Position numbers and translations under genes: made by a program
Assembly (NCBI RefSeq): GCF_018446385.1
Contig: NC_055987.1
Span: forward strand, 9,323,705-9,387,704
Length of the DNA stretch: 64,000 bases
Reading direction: 5' to 3'
From: Zingiber officinale
Taxonomy: Eukaryota; Streptophyta; Magnoliopsida; Zingiberales; Zingiberaceae
Shown: piece after piece, positions 46,955-59,814 of the stretch
Position numbering within the stretch: the first letter of the stretch is position 1
How the letters are laid out: each line of letters opens with the position of its first letter
The notes under the pieces: generated by a model
The model's database searches: none
What the model saw: only the letters and a program-made list of their open reading frames with translations
Told to the model about the DNA's origin: nothing

Positions 46955-49680
46955 ATGTCGTTCCATTTAATGGCTTGGCTCAAGAGGAAGATCGTCGATC
47001 CGCTTATGCAGATTATTAGAAGGTGAATTCTTGTCATCGTAGTAGTTTTTTGGATGATGCGTTTGTGCCTTTTGTTATCTTGTCTTCCCGATAACGCGGG
47101 TTCACTCTAGATCTTATTTCCTTATAAATAATATATATGTGGATCTATTATCTGTCCTTTGTAATTGTTTTGATAGATCTATTTTCTAACGCTTAGTTTC
47201 GTGTTTGTTATTGAAAAAAAAAAAATTGATCCTTGTGATATTGGTCGGTGATATTGGTTCCATAATTTTTTTGTTTATTGTGGTATTGATATTAGCTGAT
47301 TTTTCAGTTACGACTATTTTAAAGTGAGTGTCTGTTCTAATGTAGGGGTGCTGAACCGAAGCAATTGGCCCTTTCTACTGCTTTAGGCATTACTCTTGGT
47401 GTCTTTCCAATATGTGGTAAGAATTTAAGTTGCTTGTGCCTGTCTTTGCTGATGATTTGATACACAATGTTTTTTTTTTCTCTTCTTAGTATTGAGATGA
47501 TTGCAATACTGAGGATAATGAGACTATTACATTATTATACTTCTATATCTTTGCAAAACTAAGACCTGATTGCTTAATCCTGCTTTTTTTCACCCTGACA
47601 TTGTGCTGCTGGACTATAGTTAGACTATTTAATTTTAGTAAAGTGGAAGGTGAGGAGTACAGGGTGACCAAAAGAACTCTAGTTAATATATTCATACGGT
47701 ATAGTCTTGTGTTGATTTCAATGGAGAAATAAGATCCAAGTAGCCAACCTTAAAACTAAAATAGTTGAAACTAATATGGAGGATGGCATTTATAAAAGTT
47801 AAGGTTGAACCTGGAGGCTTTGTTTTGATTGGTAGCTTCAAATTATGATATTTATTTGGAATTGATCACCATATATTGTTCACAAAATTTTTTGTTGTTA
47901 CGATAGCATGTCATGAAACTTGTTTACGTTTTTTTTTTGTGATTTTAAAGAAAGAATTATCTGGCGATTATCAACTTCCTCTAACTTTCATATCATAATT
48001 AGCATAAAAATTGAGGATTTTGTTACATGTGTGATTTGTGATTTTATTTGTATGGATTACTGGTACAGTATTGCTGCAACGTCTGGCTAGGTTGCATGGA
48101 TTCCCAATACATATTTGATATAACTAATAGACTATAGTTACACTTTAAATGCAATCAATCATTATTTTTCTTCCTGTGCTGTTACCAGGGACGACGGTTT
48201 TCCTTTGTGGTTTAGCCATAGGACTCATTGGAAACCATTGCCATGCTCCAACTCTCATGCTTGCCAATTTTGTCGCCACCCCAATTGAGTTGAGGTGATA
48301 TTATCTTTAGAGCTAAAGCAAGTTCCAATATCCATTTTGTGTTGGTCTTTTTTTTTTTAATTCCCATTTTTGTCAATATGCATAAAACGTTTTTATATCA
48401 CCCTTTCTTTCATCAAAAGGCAAACATAGGAAGGTTTATATATGTTCATAGATGCATTATCTTGATCCGGAAGTTCCTGTTAGTGGTAGCATCTCTACCT
48501 CACTACTCTTCAACTGATCACTTAATATATGATGCATGCATTTATAGTCTTGCAGATCGTAGAAATTAGGCAATCCAAACAGCTGAAACAAGTCTTCCGC
48601 AATGTTGCACAAGTACAAAATGCTTGTGTATTGGGTATTATGACATGAGAATTTTACCACATTTTAAGTTTCCCTGCAAACAGAAATTATGCTAATTTCT
48701 AGATCATTGGTGGTGGGTAAGCCCTTGCAGATAGACTGTTCTCAGAGGGCCATGTGTGTTAATTATGAAAAAAAATTGATACTTTTTCTTTTAGAGTCTA
48801 GCCTTCTTTAGAGAAACTATCATGCTAAATTTGAGAGATTAGAACTAGTTTACATAGGGAATGTTTTAACTTAGAACCCACTTATTTCTGATTTTTTTTT
48901 TATGCAACCACAGTGCTTTCAAATATTAAAATCACAATATCTTCCTTTGTTTCTATACCAAAATAATGAATTTTCTTTGCATATATTTATTTTATATAAT
49001 GGTTGATTATTTATTTATGATCCCTAAGACTCTTTACTTTTGCCCAGTTTAATTGTACCATTCTTGCGGCTTGGCGAACTCATCTCCGGCGGTCACCATT
49101 TCGCATTGACCTCAGATGCCTTTAAAAAAGTGATAACTGGTCAGGCCTCGAAAGACGTTTTTATCAGCATATTTCATGCGGTTAGTGAAGTATTTTCAAT
49201 CGTTAATTTCTAAATAAAGTTTTTTTATATTTTTTAAATATGTCGCATCAAAATATAAAAATTTATTTTCACCATAAGAAAAACCTCTCTACAAACCTTA
49301 AACTTTTAGTTAATTGCTAGTACCATCCGCAGGGTTAATTTCGAAATAAAAAAGTAGTTTTGGAATATTCAGTGAAAATCCCAAATCTTGTCTACAATGG
49401 TTATAGTTTGTTTTTTTACCCCACAAACCTCTCCAAAAATCTTTCATGGAGAAGCCCTTATAATTTACCCTTAATAAATCATCTCTTGGTTATACTTTAT
49501 CTCGATAATTATGATTTCAATACATCATCAATAACCTTTTTCTTGCAGTTGTTGGGTTGGATTATCGCGGCACCATTCATCCTTGCCACTCTGTATACTC
49601 TTCTGGTCCCTTGTTTTAAGTTACTGGTTCGCAGATTTAGCGTAAGTCCTTCAAGCTCAAAGATACTAGCCACAGATTGA
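46955..49680 (+). CDS. DUF2062 membrane protein, five exons
   Basis: Exons: 46955-47022, 47346-47416, 48189-48294, 49048-49180 and 49549-49680, with GT-AG borders throughout, giving 169 residues. The protein begins MSFHLMAWLKRKIVDPLMQ. A DUF2062 core follows: ALSTALGITLGVFPICG, then TTVFLCGLAIGLIGNHCH and the characteristic LMLANFVATPIEL. A later hydrophobic segment is LLGWIIAAPFILATLYTLL. DUF2062 is a short bacterial and plant membrane domain without a settled biochemical role. Small exons and long AT-rich introns are in keeping with a host gene. Exon 1 is only 22 codons plus two bases; the start is the only ATG giving the conserved basic N-terminal helix. Confidence 0.88.
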
Positions 49681-50016
49681 ACTCTGTTACATGCCTAAGA
49701 CGAGCATTTAGATGTGCCAAATAATGACAACAATTTTATGGTTCCATTGATATTCTAATATTTGCATAACTTCTTCCATTTTATCTCATCGTGTATATAG
49801 AATATACTCATTTGTTTTTTTTCTATTTTTTTTTTATTTTCATCGAATCTTAAATAAAATTGATTGTTTACTTTGTTTATTACTTATAGAATGAACTCCT
49901 TTGAACGAATTATGAGGGGTCGATATATAACCGGGATTACAATATACGCGTCACTATCTGGAATCTACGCCGTCCACGTGTGTTGCATCTACAACGTTCC
50001 TTACCTTGCCCCTTTC
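49681..50016. other. 3' flank of the DUF2062 gene
   Basis: Presumed 3' UTR and AT-rich intergenic DNA. Nothing is recognised until a TATA-like site at 50017. Confidence 0.5.
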
Positions 50017-50024
50017 TATATAAA
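50017..50024 (+). promoter_or_regulatory. Candidate TATA box
   Basis: TATATAAA lies at the border where AT-rich DNA becomes GC-rich (50025-50330), about 115 bp before the first ATG. The arrangement is typical of a plant core promoter. Confidence 0.45.
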
Positions 50025-50137
50025 CTCGCTCCCTCGCCCGTTATCATTCCAGTTCTCCGGTTTCCTTGTTTCTTCCATTTTCGAGCAAGGACACGATTCG
50101 CAAGGCGGCCTCCGCTCTCGCTCCCTCGCCGCATCCG

Positions 50138-50275
50138 ATGCCAGGCTACCGGAATCTCACTTCCCGCCTTCCTTCCAGGCCTTACCGCAGCCTTTCTTTG
50201 TTCTTGATGGTGTCTCCGATCACGACGACGTGGCGTGCTTTGCTTCCTCCGGTCGCCGTTCCCAACCTAGCTTGA
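50138..50275 (+). CDS. Possible 45-residue small ORF, unknown
   Basis: The first ATG after the TATA-like site opens a 45-codon frame, MPGYRNLTSRLPSRPYRS and so on, basic at the start with a short hydrophobic middle (LSLFLMVS). I recognise no family. It could be a small peptide gene, the leader of a lost gene, or non-coding. The GC-rich composition equals that of the host exons in this window, which is the only support for coding. Confidence 0.25.
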   Translation: MPGYRNLTSRLPSRPYRSLSLFLMVSPITTTWRALLPPVAVPNLA

Positions 50276-50775
50276 TGGGTGTCGTTTTAGGCTATTCGAG
50301 GAGACCTTTCTGGTCCTGACGTTTCAGGAGTTTCCATTGTTATTATCCACGGGTTTACTTTGTTTCTTTTGATGAGATTTATATTTCATTTTTGTCCTAT
50401 TTTTCTGTTCCTCTTTTCTTTTTCTTTTTCTTTTTTTTTGATCCCTCTCTCGATCCAGTGGTTGTTCCAATCTTGAGTGTGCAACGTGAAGAAATCGTAA
50501 TCTTGATTCTTTTAGATATATATTTTTTATGAATGAGATTTTTTTTTCATGCACCAGATCATAGATCATGAACTCAGTCTGAGAGAGAGTGTCGTGTGGA
50601 GATTGGTTACTGATACAAGGTAGAATCTGACGTCCACTTTTAGGCAACCCCCATTTAGGCAATCCCTCTGCCTGAAGCCAGACTTCTGATGTTTATTTAT
50701 GTGATTTGATACTCTTAACTTCTTAAGGATCCTGGTTCTCAATATTAATTAATTTATTTTTTAGGAGCAATTTCT
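50276..50775. other. Intergenic DNA with CT-rich tract
   Basis: Contains a pyrimidine-rich run (about 50395-50440) and AT-rich DNA. The lysine-rich minus-strand frame across it is a product of the T-rich composition. It may include the decayed 5' end of the following receptor pseudogene. Confidence 0.45.
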
Positions 50776-51097
50776 GTGTGCAATGACTTGTCAAGATTTT
50801 GCATGATGATTGATTCATATCTATCGCCATTGGCTCCCTTAATTTCGAAGCTCAAGGTGCTCTCTCTTGCAGCCAACAAACTCACAGGAAGCAATTCTTC
50901 TTTGATCAGTAGCCTCGCCAGCATAACAGGACTGCACTTGGCTGATAAACCCGCTCGCCGTCACTGTGTCTACTTCAGTTGGAAACCTAACCACGCTGAC
51001 TGAGCTTGTTCTAGCGCGGAACGATCTTGGAGGAGTCATCCCGCCTCCACTTTGGAGTTCCTCTCTTGTGATGCTTGACGTACAGGGGAACCACCTG

Positions 51098-54000
51098 TCT
51101 TACCGAAAGAATTCTAATTGATTGACCCATCAATTTGATTAAATATGATTTTCAGGATATATTCTATATGATATCAAATTAGGCCTTAGTTTTCTTATTA
51201 TGTAATCAATCAGATGAGCGGATTTCATAGTTGAAAAGATGATATATGTTTTTGTAATTGACTATTGATGATTACATACAGAATTAAGAATTTCAGAATA
51301 TATTCTATATGATATCAAATTAGGTCTTAGTTTTCTTATTTTATGTAATCAATCAGATGGGCGGATTTTATAGTTGAAAAGATGGTATATGTTCTTGTAA
51401 TTGACTATTGATGATTGCATACAGAATTAACGGAGTTTTTCTCCCACTTACTTTCATATTTTTCATGGTATTAGAGCAATAAAGATTATGAAGACGATAC
51501 ACTTCTACTGTATAATGGGAGAAGAAAGCTCTAAGAAGAAGGGAGCCAACCTTGGATCCTCTCGTTTTGCATTATTCGAATTACCTCAGTCTGGTTCTCA
51601 ACTCCAAATTACTTGAAGGAAATAATTATGGACAATGAAGCCGTGCAATGCGCATAGCTCTAAGCACGAAAAACAAAATTAGTTTCGTCAATGGGACAAT
51701 CAAGAGGTTGAAAGAAGTCCATGACACATTTTAAACACGAGAGCGTTGTAATCACAAGGTGCTTTCATGGATTCTTAACTATGTTGATTCTAACATTGCA
51801 AGTAGTATTATCTACATAGAATTCACAATCGATATATAGAATGATTTACAAGATAGAGTTCACAAGGGAATGACACTCGGATTTTTAAAATCTGTTAAGA
51901 AATTACAAAACTTCGACAAGGATATCAATCTTTATCAATCTACTATACTAAGATGAAAGCTCTTTGGGATGAATTATCTTCGTACCACGATCTAATCACT
52001 TGCACTTGTGGTAGCATCAAGAACCTCACTAAAAAAAAGAAGAAAAAGAACGAGTCTTGCAATTTCTTATGAGTTTGAATGATTCTTTTTTCATGGTTCG
52101 AGAATCCATACTTTTAATGAATCATCTTTCCAACACCCGGAAGGTCCGTGTGCTTATTTTACAACACGAGAGACAAAGAGAAATGGATGGATATACCTAT
52201 TGGTTGCTACTCGAAAAACCTAATGGTTCCACTGTACAAAAATTTTGTACAAAGGTCTGAACCTTTTCCTAGCTACCATGTGTTCTTTTAAATTAAACTT
52301 GGATCGCCTTCGGAACTTAACACGTTTGATCCAAAATTTAATCTATTTGTTCTTTTAGGTTTAGACTCGGATCTCCTGCGGAACTTAACACGTTCGATCC
52401 AAATCACCTAAGTTATTAATTTCATTAAATATTAGTTTCCAAAATTGGCTTATAGGACTGCATGGTGAGGCACATGACCTTCTTGGATATGGGAACAACC
52501 ACCACCATCTAGACAAAGCCTTTTAAGGAAAGTTAATATTTAATTTCCTTAAATAACTTTAGGTCAACCGAAAAGATCAATCAAATCACAAGGAAAAGAA
52601 AAAACAAAAGAACACAACATCGAAAATAAATTCGAAATACTAGAATCGCACGCCTCTTGTATTTGGTATTATTTCCAAAAATAACTAGTATGATGCGGAA
52701 AGGAAAAATACTAGTTATATCTTTTAGAAAGACCTCTTGATCTTCTACCATATTCCTCTTCTAACCTCGGACGTTGTGTGGGCAACGATCTTCCAAGATG
52801 AGGACCACCTAGCACCTTCTTCTTCTTCCTTCAAGTTTCGGCCAAGCACCAAAATCCAAGGATGAAGAACTTTTTCCACCAACTAAGCTCCAAGGGATGT
52901 AAGCTTTCTCTCCTCCTTCTTCTTCTTCTCCAAGTAGTATCTGGCCACCACAAAAGCTCCAAGCAAGGAAGAGTTTCGGCCACCACAAAGAGGAAGAGAG
53001 GGAGAGAGGATGGCCGGCCACAACACCAAGGAAAAAGAAGGAGAGAATAATAGAGGTTGTGTCTCATGAAGGCACCCCCAACCCCCTCTTTTATATTCCT
53101 TAGATTTGGTAAATAAAGAAATTTAATTACAATAAAATTTCCTTAATTTTACTTGACATCAATTAATTAAGAAAAATTAAATAAAATTTCATAATTAATT
53201 ATGTAATGGCCGGCCACCTCATGGAGAGCAAACAAGACAATTTTTAATCAACAATTAAAAATTCCTTATTTGTCTTCGAAAATTTTAAAAAATAAAATTT
53301 CCCTTTAAAATCCCTTCATGGTTGATAAAAAGAAATTTCTATAATTTTAATTTTTCAACATGTGAATAATTTACAAAGAGAAAAAATAAAATATCTTTCC
53401 TATCTACAAATAAGGAAAGAGATCTAATCTCTTTTCTTAATCTTTTGTAGAAGAGATATTTTAATTTTAATTCTCTCCAATAAATTATATCTTACACATA
53501 AGAAAAATTTAAAATTAAAATTCTTTTAAATTTAATGGGGGCCGGCCACCTAAGCTTGAGTTCAAGCCATGAACCAAGGCTTGGCCGACCCTAGCTTGAT
53601 CCACAAGCTAGCTTGGCCGACCCCTATATCATGGGTATGAAGGTGGGTATAGGTGGGTATAGTACTATATAAATAAGAGGCTACGATAGGGACCGAGAGG
53701 AGGAATTGGTTTTGGTCTCCCGATAAAATTAAGCATCCTGTGTTCGCCCCGAACACACAACTTAATTTTATCAATAATAATTCATTCCACTAGAGAACTA
53801 TTATTGAACTATCGCACCAATCCCAAATTACATTTTTGGGCTCCTTCTTATTATGAGTGTGTTAGTCTCCCTGTGTTTAAGATGTCGAATGTCCACTAAT
53901 TAAGTGAGTTACTGACAACTCATTTAATTAATATCTTAATCCAAGAATAGTACCACTCAACCTTATTATCATGTCGGACTGAGTCCACCTGCAGGGTTTA

Positions 54001-57000
54001 ACATGACAATCCTTATGAGTTCATCTTGGGGACATTATCAACATAGATTTCTAGGACACAGTTTTCTTCTATAATCAACAACACACACTATAAGTGATAT
54101 CATTTCCCAACTTATCGGGCTTATTGATTTATCGAACTAAATCTCACCCATTGATAAATTAAAGAAATAAATATCAAATATATGTGCTTGTTATTATATT
54201 AGGATTAAGAGCACATACTTCCATAATAACTGAGGTCTTTGTTTTTTATAAAGTCAGTATAAAAGAAACAACCTCTAATGGTCCTACTCAATACACTCTA
54301 AGTGTACTAGTGTAATTATATAGTTAAGATAAACTAATATCTAATTACACTACGACCTTCCAATGGTTTGTTCCTTTCCATTTTGGTCGTAAGCTACTGT
54401 TTATAATTTATAAGGTACTGATAACATCATCTTCTGTATGTGGCACCACATACTATGTTATCTACAATATCAATTAATTGAACAACTACAACTAAATGTA
54501 GACAATTTGACCAAATGTGATTCTTTATTCAAAATAAATGTTTACAAAAGCTTAGGCTTTCAGTATACACTCTAACAATACCATCGATTGTTGCTTTTAT
54601 ATTTATAGTTTTCCTCCGAGACACAAATATCAAAGACAATACTTTAAATCGAAAGGTAAAAAATCTATAAATTCCTTTGTTGTTTCCAATATGAAGAGAA
54701 GTGAAACCAAGCAGTTGACGACAAAAGAATATGATTAGATTATGACCCTCTTTCTCAAAGATATCGGTAACACTGAACCTCTTATTAATACTTTAGGTAT
54801 TGATTTTATTTATGCAAATAACACATAGATTTTGGGCAGTGGTGTCACTGATCACATATCTAATACTTCACCTACTGCAATTAAATTTATCTCTAAACAT
54901 GCTAGTGTGCAACTACCAAATGGAGGACATGTAAAAATAAAATCCATGGGTCTATGAAATTAAGCAACAATGTGACTATTGAGAATGCGTTCTATGTTCT
55001 GAAATTCAAGTTAAACTTGCTTTCGATTAGCAACCTTACACAGGCTCTAGGTTGCAAAGTGACATTTTATCCTGATTCTTATGTAATGCAGGATTTAACT
55101 ACGAAGAAGACGATTGGGTTGGGCAAATTGAGTAATAGCTTGTACTACCTTACAGTGAATCTAATCCCTCAGCTTTGCAGCGCCATCAACCTGATAGGCA
55201 ACCTTTGGTATAAACTTCTTGGGCATCCCTCCGTTCATCCACTCTGATTATTATCTAAAACTATTCTAGATATTTCTTTCAAGTAATGTTTGTGATATTT
55301 GTTATTTAGCAAAATAATTTCATTTACCTTTTTCCATTAGTAATTTACAGTCATGAACCTTTTGATGTGAAACATTGTGATATTTGGGGATCCCATAGAA
55401 TTCATTCTTATTATAAAGAAAGATATTTTTTTGACAATTGTTGATGATTATTCTCATTATACCTGAGTTCATCTTATGCATCACATATTGAAGTCCAATC
55501 AGTCATCAAGAATTTTTCTCTTGGGTCAAAATACAACATAATTACCAAGTCAAAACATTAAGATATGATAATGGCCTGAAATTTACTTCTTTGCAAACCT
55601 TCTTTGATGGCAATGACACCAATTTTCATTGATCCTATACTTGCACACCCCAATAAAATGAGGTAGTTGAATGCAAACACCATCATCTGTTAAATGTAGC
55701 CCATGTTATTCGCTTTCAAGTCAATCTTCCTTTGAAATTTTGGGGGGAGCACATCAAAGCAACATGCTATCTTGTTAATTGTTTACCCACTCCACTCTTA
55801 TCAAATAAAACACCATATGAAAAATTACATAATAAAACGTCCTCATATTCTCACTTGCGGGTTTATAATTATCTTTGTTTTGTCATAAATCTACAATTCA
55901 CTCATAAATTCGATGCTCATGCACTACATTGTATTTTTCTTGGATATCCACCAAGGTAAAAAGGGCATCTTCTTTATGATTTGATTGACATAAAAATGAT
56001 TACTTCTTGAGATGTCATATTTCATGAAAATATTTTTCGATACTCAACCACGTCATATGATGACCAAATCGATTTACCAATTTTGCCAAAGCCTGTCTAT
56101 AACAAAATAGAGATACCTTTAATTACTTAACCTATATAAGATGTCAATAATCCTCCTCAGTCTCATTGACCTCCAACCCAACATCATATGCCTACACACA
56201 ACCCAAATACACAGGAACAATCAGATCAGCCGAATGAAACTTTTCCTCGACTAGAATCAATACTCCGGAGATCTACTAGACTTAGCCGCACACTATCCCA
56301 CCTTCAAGATTATCAAGTCAACTATACTCTGCTAACCACTACCTCGTCTCTTCTGATTAAATCTAGCATTCAACACCCACTATCAAGGTAATATTTCTCC
56401 TTCTCACCATACTTTCATCCATAATGTTTCTTACTTGGTCAAACCAGAAATATATTAGCAAGCATGTAAAGACCAAAAATGGATTAAAGCAATGAATGCT
56501 AAAATTTCTGCACTGGAAGCAAATAAGACTTGGTCCCTTGTCCCCCTTCCCATAAGACATCGCCCTCTTGAATGCAAATGGGTATACAAGATCAAGTAAA
56601 ACTCTAATGGTACTGTTGAAAGATAGAAAACATGTCTGGTTGTCAAAGGATACACCCAACGAGAAGGTATTGAATATAACGAAACATTTGCTCCAGTTGC
56701 AAAATTCACCCCTCTTCGATGCATACTAGTTGTTGCCTCTGTTTGTGGTTGGGCTCTTCACTAAATGAATGTTCAAAAGGTATTTTTACATGGTGACCTT
56801 GCCAAAGAAATCTATATGCAACTACCCCTGATTTTCGTCAACAGGAGGAGTCACTTGTATGCCGACTTCACAAATTCCTTTATGGATTAAAATATGCCTC
56901 AAGATCATGGTTTCAAAAGTTTCTTTCTGTCATTACCAAGTTTGGTTTCCAACAATCATGGGTCGATTACTCACTCTTCACACAAGTGTGTGGAAACTCT

Positions 57001-58194
57001 TTTACAATCATCTTACTGTATGTTGATGATATGCTTATAGCAGAGAATGATCAAAAGGTCATCAACAATGTGAAGACTTTTCTTGCATCTTACTTCAAAT
57101 TGAAGGACCTTGGAATGTTAAAATATTTCCTTGAAATTGAAGTAGCTCATTCTAAAATAGGTATTTCCATCAACTAACGAAAACACACTTGATCTCCTTC
57201 AAGAAGCAGGATTACTTGGTGCAAAATCGGCTAAGTTTCCCATTGAACAATCCTTGAAGTTCACCTCAAATAATGATGACTTACTCAAAGATCCGACGCA
57301 TTATCGATGATTGATAGGAAAGTTGATCTACTTAACCATCACAAGACCAAAAATTTCATTTTCAGTTAATACTTTTAGTCAATTTATGCAAGAACCTAGA
57401 CAATCTCACCTTTATGCAGTTCATTGATTGCTTTGATATCTAAAAGGTATACTAGGAGAAGGATTATTTTTTCCTTCTAAAGGTGATTTATGTTTAGTTG
57501 GGTCCTGTGATACGGACTAGGGTGGAGACATTACTATACGGTGATTAATCACTAGTTATTGTATCTTTCTTGGAAAAACTCTTATCTCATGGAAAAGCAA
57601 GAAACAAACGAGCGTATCTAAGTCTTCAGCTAAGGCATAATATAGACCCATAGCTTCCACCACTTGTGAAGTAACGTAGCTAAGTTACTTATTACGAGAT
57701 TTGGGTATTGATCATCAACAACCAGTACTTTTATATTATGACAATCAAGCAACAATGCACATCACTGTCAATCTGATTTTTCATGAGAGGACAAAACACA
57801 TTGAGATAGACTGTCACATTGTTCGCGAGCGAATCAAAAAAAAGAAAAATTAAGATTACTTATGTGTTAAGTGAAAATCAGATCACAGACATATTCACCA
57901 AGGTATTGGGCCAATCTGGCAATCTCTATTTCACACACTTATTCACAAGCTAGGTATTTTTGACATCCATGCTCCAACTTGAGAGGGAGTATTAAAGAAA
58001 GAATTTTAATTGATTGACATATTAAAAGAAAAGATTCTAATTGATTGACAATTTGATTAAATGTGTTTCCGAAATATATTCTGATATCAAATTAAACCTT
58101 AATTTTCTTATTTTATGTTATCAATGGAACATATTTCAAGATGAATACATACAGAATTAACAAAGCTTTCCTCCAAGTACTTTCATAATTTTTA
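51098..58194 (+). mobile_element. Copia LTR retrotransposon, broken, inserted in the LRR gene
   Basis: A plus-strand element. The 5' LTR is about 51098-51465, enlarged by an internal duplication of about 130 bp ('ttctatatgatatcaaatta' twice). A primer-binding site TGGTATTAGAGC follows at 51466. The 3' LTR is about 57990-58194, preceded by the polypurine tract GAGAGGGAG. Flanks are ACCTG and ACCTT, a near-perfect 5-bp target duplication. Between them are gag-like sequence, protease/GAG-pre-integrase (54954-55247), integrase (about 55330-55960), reverse transcriptase (about 56450-57177, with '[11 protein letters not shown]') and RNase H remnants (to about 57900). Pol is broken by many interruptions. 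A solo LTR sits inside its gag region. Element boundaries are good to a few bases. Confidence 0.88.
52198..54577 (-). mobile_element. Solo LTR nested inside the Copia
   Basis: A 2380-bp copy of the same LTR family as 23638-26015 and 30736-33107, in the same orientation as those. It is flanked by a perfect target duplication ATACC (52193-52197 and 54578-54582). No internal domain is present. It is clearly more diverged from the two LTRs of the full-length element than they are from each other, so it is probably an older insertion of the family. It must be younger than the Copia that hosts it. Confidence 0.92.
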
Positions 58195-58483
58195 ACCTTC
58201 TTGGGCCCCTACCACACAATTTCGGTGCCCATCTTACGTGCTTGTAGTTTTTGTATGTGAATGACAATCGACTTTATGGGCGATGCCCAAGTTCATGGCC
58301 GAATGCTCCCAATGTAAAAGCAATCAAATTGGATCACAACTTCACCGACATGATTCCCAACAGTTTTGGATCTCTGCAAAATTAGTTCTTTCTACAACTT
58401 GGTTATAGTCAGTTAGAAGCAAGAGATGCTCTCAACTGGAGCTTCTTAGATGCTTTGGCAAATCGTACTAACCTAAAGGTCTT

Positions 58484-59056
58484 TAGGGTTGTAAATAAGT
58501 CAAGTCGAACCAAGCTTTGGGGTGTTTAAGCTTGTTTGATAAGGTAACCAAGCCGAGCTTAAAATGAACCAAGCTTTTGAAATGAGTGTTCAAGCTTGGA
58601 TTGGTTTATTTTTTATAAGCTTGAGGTCGTTTGAAGCTTGACTTGAGTTTGGTTCATTTAGATGTTATCAAGCTCTCAATTCAAGCTTGACTTAAGCTTG
58701 GTTCGTTTAGATGTTATCAAGCTCTCAATTCAAGCTTATTTGATTGTTTGAAACTTTTAGTTGTTTGATTGGTTATTGAGTTTGATAATTTAAATTTATT
58801 TATTTATTTTATTGTTTATTTATCATATTGAAAAGAATTTTATTAATGAATATGGTTCGTGAACATTGTTCATGAACGTTGTTCACGAATGTTAACGAGC
58901 TGAACACATATGTGTTCAAGCTTGTTTGTTTAGCTTAACGAGTTGTTCAAGTTTGTTTGTTTAATTAATCTTATGTACATTGAATGAACATAAATAAGCT
59001 CTTACTAAGCCGAACATCAAGCTTGTTCAAGAACGCTTGGTTCATTTATAGCCCTA
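58484..59056. mobile_element. hAT-like non-autonomous element (MITE) in the LRR pseudogene
   Basis: A 573-bp element with terminal inverted repeats TAGGGTTGTAAAT and ATTTATAGCCCTA (one or two mismatches). It is flanked by the 8-bp duplication AAGGTCTT (58476-58483 and 59057-59064; a ninth base A also matches). TARNG-type ends and an 8-bp duplication fit hAT; a 9-bp reading would fit Mutator. It is rich in 'caagctt' strings and has a tandem duplication of about 60 bp near 58640-58740. No transposase is present. Without it the host LRR codons read NLKVLVVSDN without a gap. Confidence 0.88.
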
Positions 59057-59195
59057 AAGGTCTTGGTCGTGTCTGACAACAAGCTAAGCTTGTAGGCAGA
59101 TTCCCACAGTCTATAACCAACTTATGAACAACTAACCTTGGAGCTACTGTCGATTGAAAACAATCAAATAGGCGGAGACATTCTTACAACCATTT

Positions 59196-59814
59196 TTTTT
59201 AAAATATAACATTTTTTTGTAAGACAATATATACTTGGATTGATAGTGATGGCAATGAGCATACAAAAAAATGATCTATCAACTACAAGTATGTTTACTA
59301 GTGTTTTGAGTATCTAAAATCTTCGATAGGTTGCTGCCTAGGTGGGTGAACAAATATCTAGATTGGACCTTTGAGTGCTTCTTCAAGTCTTGACCAGTAT
59401 GATGTTTTTGGACATGTTTGGAATATTCAAGATCTGTAAGTCTCTAAGATGCCAAAATAGGGAGCGACAAAAAAGAAAAAAAGAAAGAAAGAAAATGTTA
59501 TGGATTGGACAACAAGTGAGAAATAAAAGAAATGAGAACTTATTTAAAAGATGCAAACCCTTCTACTTTACTGATAAAAAGATGCTTATCTTTGCACCCC
59601 TTAGTAAAGCAAGATAAGATTCCCTACTTTACTTTACAACACACACATAAAGTTATATCTACTTTACAACACACGCATAAAGTCATAACTACTTTTCTTT
59701 ACAGTACACACAGATAAAGTAAAGTTAGGATAGGATTCCTTTCGTGACTCAGCGTTTATACTCTAAAATTATTCATTCGTCGTACGGCATCACAAAGTAA
59801 GTTTGCTGATAACT
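59196..59814. other. DNA between the LRR pseudogene and the pararetrovirus fossil
   Basis: No gene is seen. About 59630-59730 holds three related units around 'actttac..cacacacataaag'. On the minus strand 59570-59815 carries short GATAAG motifs and lies just beyond the end of the viral polyprotein, so it may be part of the viral intergenic/promoter region. This is a weak inference. Confidence 0.35.

Larger units (their letters stand above)
50776..59195 (+). pseudogene. LRR receptor-kinase pseudogene (Xa21/EFR type), split by insertions
   Basis: Three host pieces remain: about 50776-51097, 58195-58483 and 59057-59195. The first has LRR sequence KLKVLSLAANKLTG, and after a frame change near 50945-50955 it continues LTTLTELVLARNDLGGVIP. 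The second has LGPLPHNFGAHLTCL, VNDNRLYG and the subgroup-specific LEARDALNWSFLDALANRT. The third has LVVSDNKLSL and ENNQIGGDI. Frame and repeat spacing continue across both insertion sites. It is dead: it has internal stops in pieces two and three, a frame change in piece one, and no signal peptide, transmembrane or kinase region within the window. Intact relatives are plasma-membrane immune receptors. The missing C-terminal part should lie to the right but is replaced by unrelated DNA and a pararetrovirus fossil. Confidence 0.88.

Noticed and set aside
50324-50662. Lysine-rich minus-strand frame of 112 codons
   Set aside because: It results from a T/C-rich tract on the plus strand and has no family likeness.
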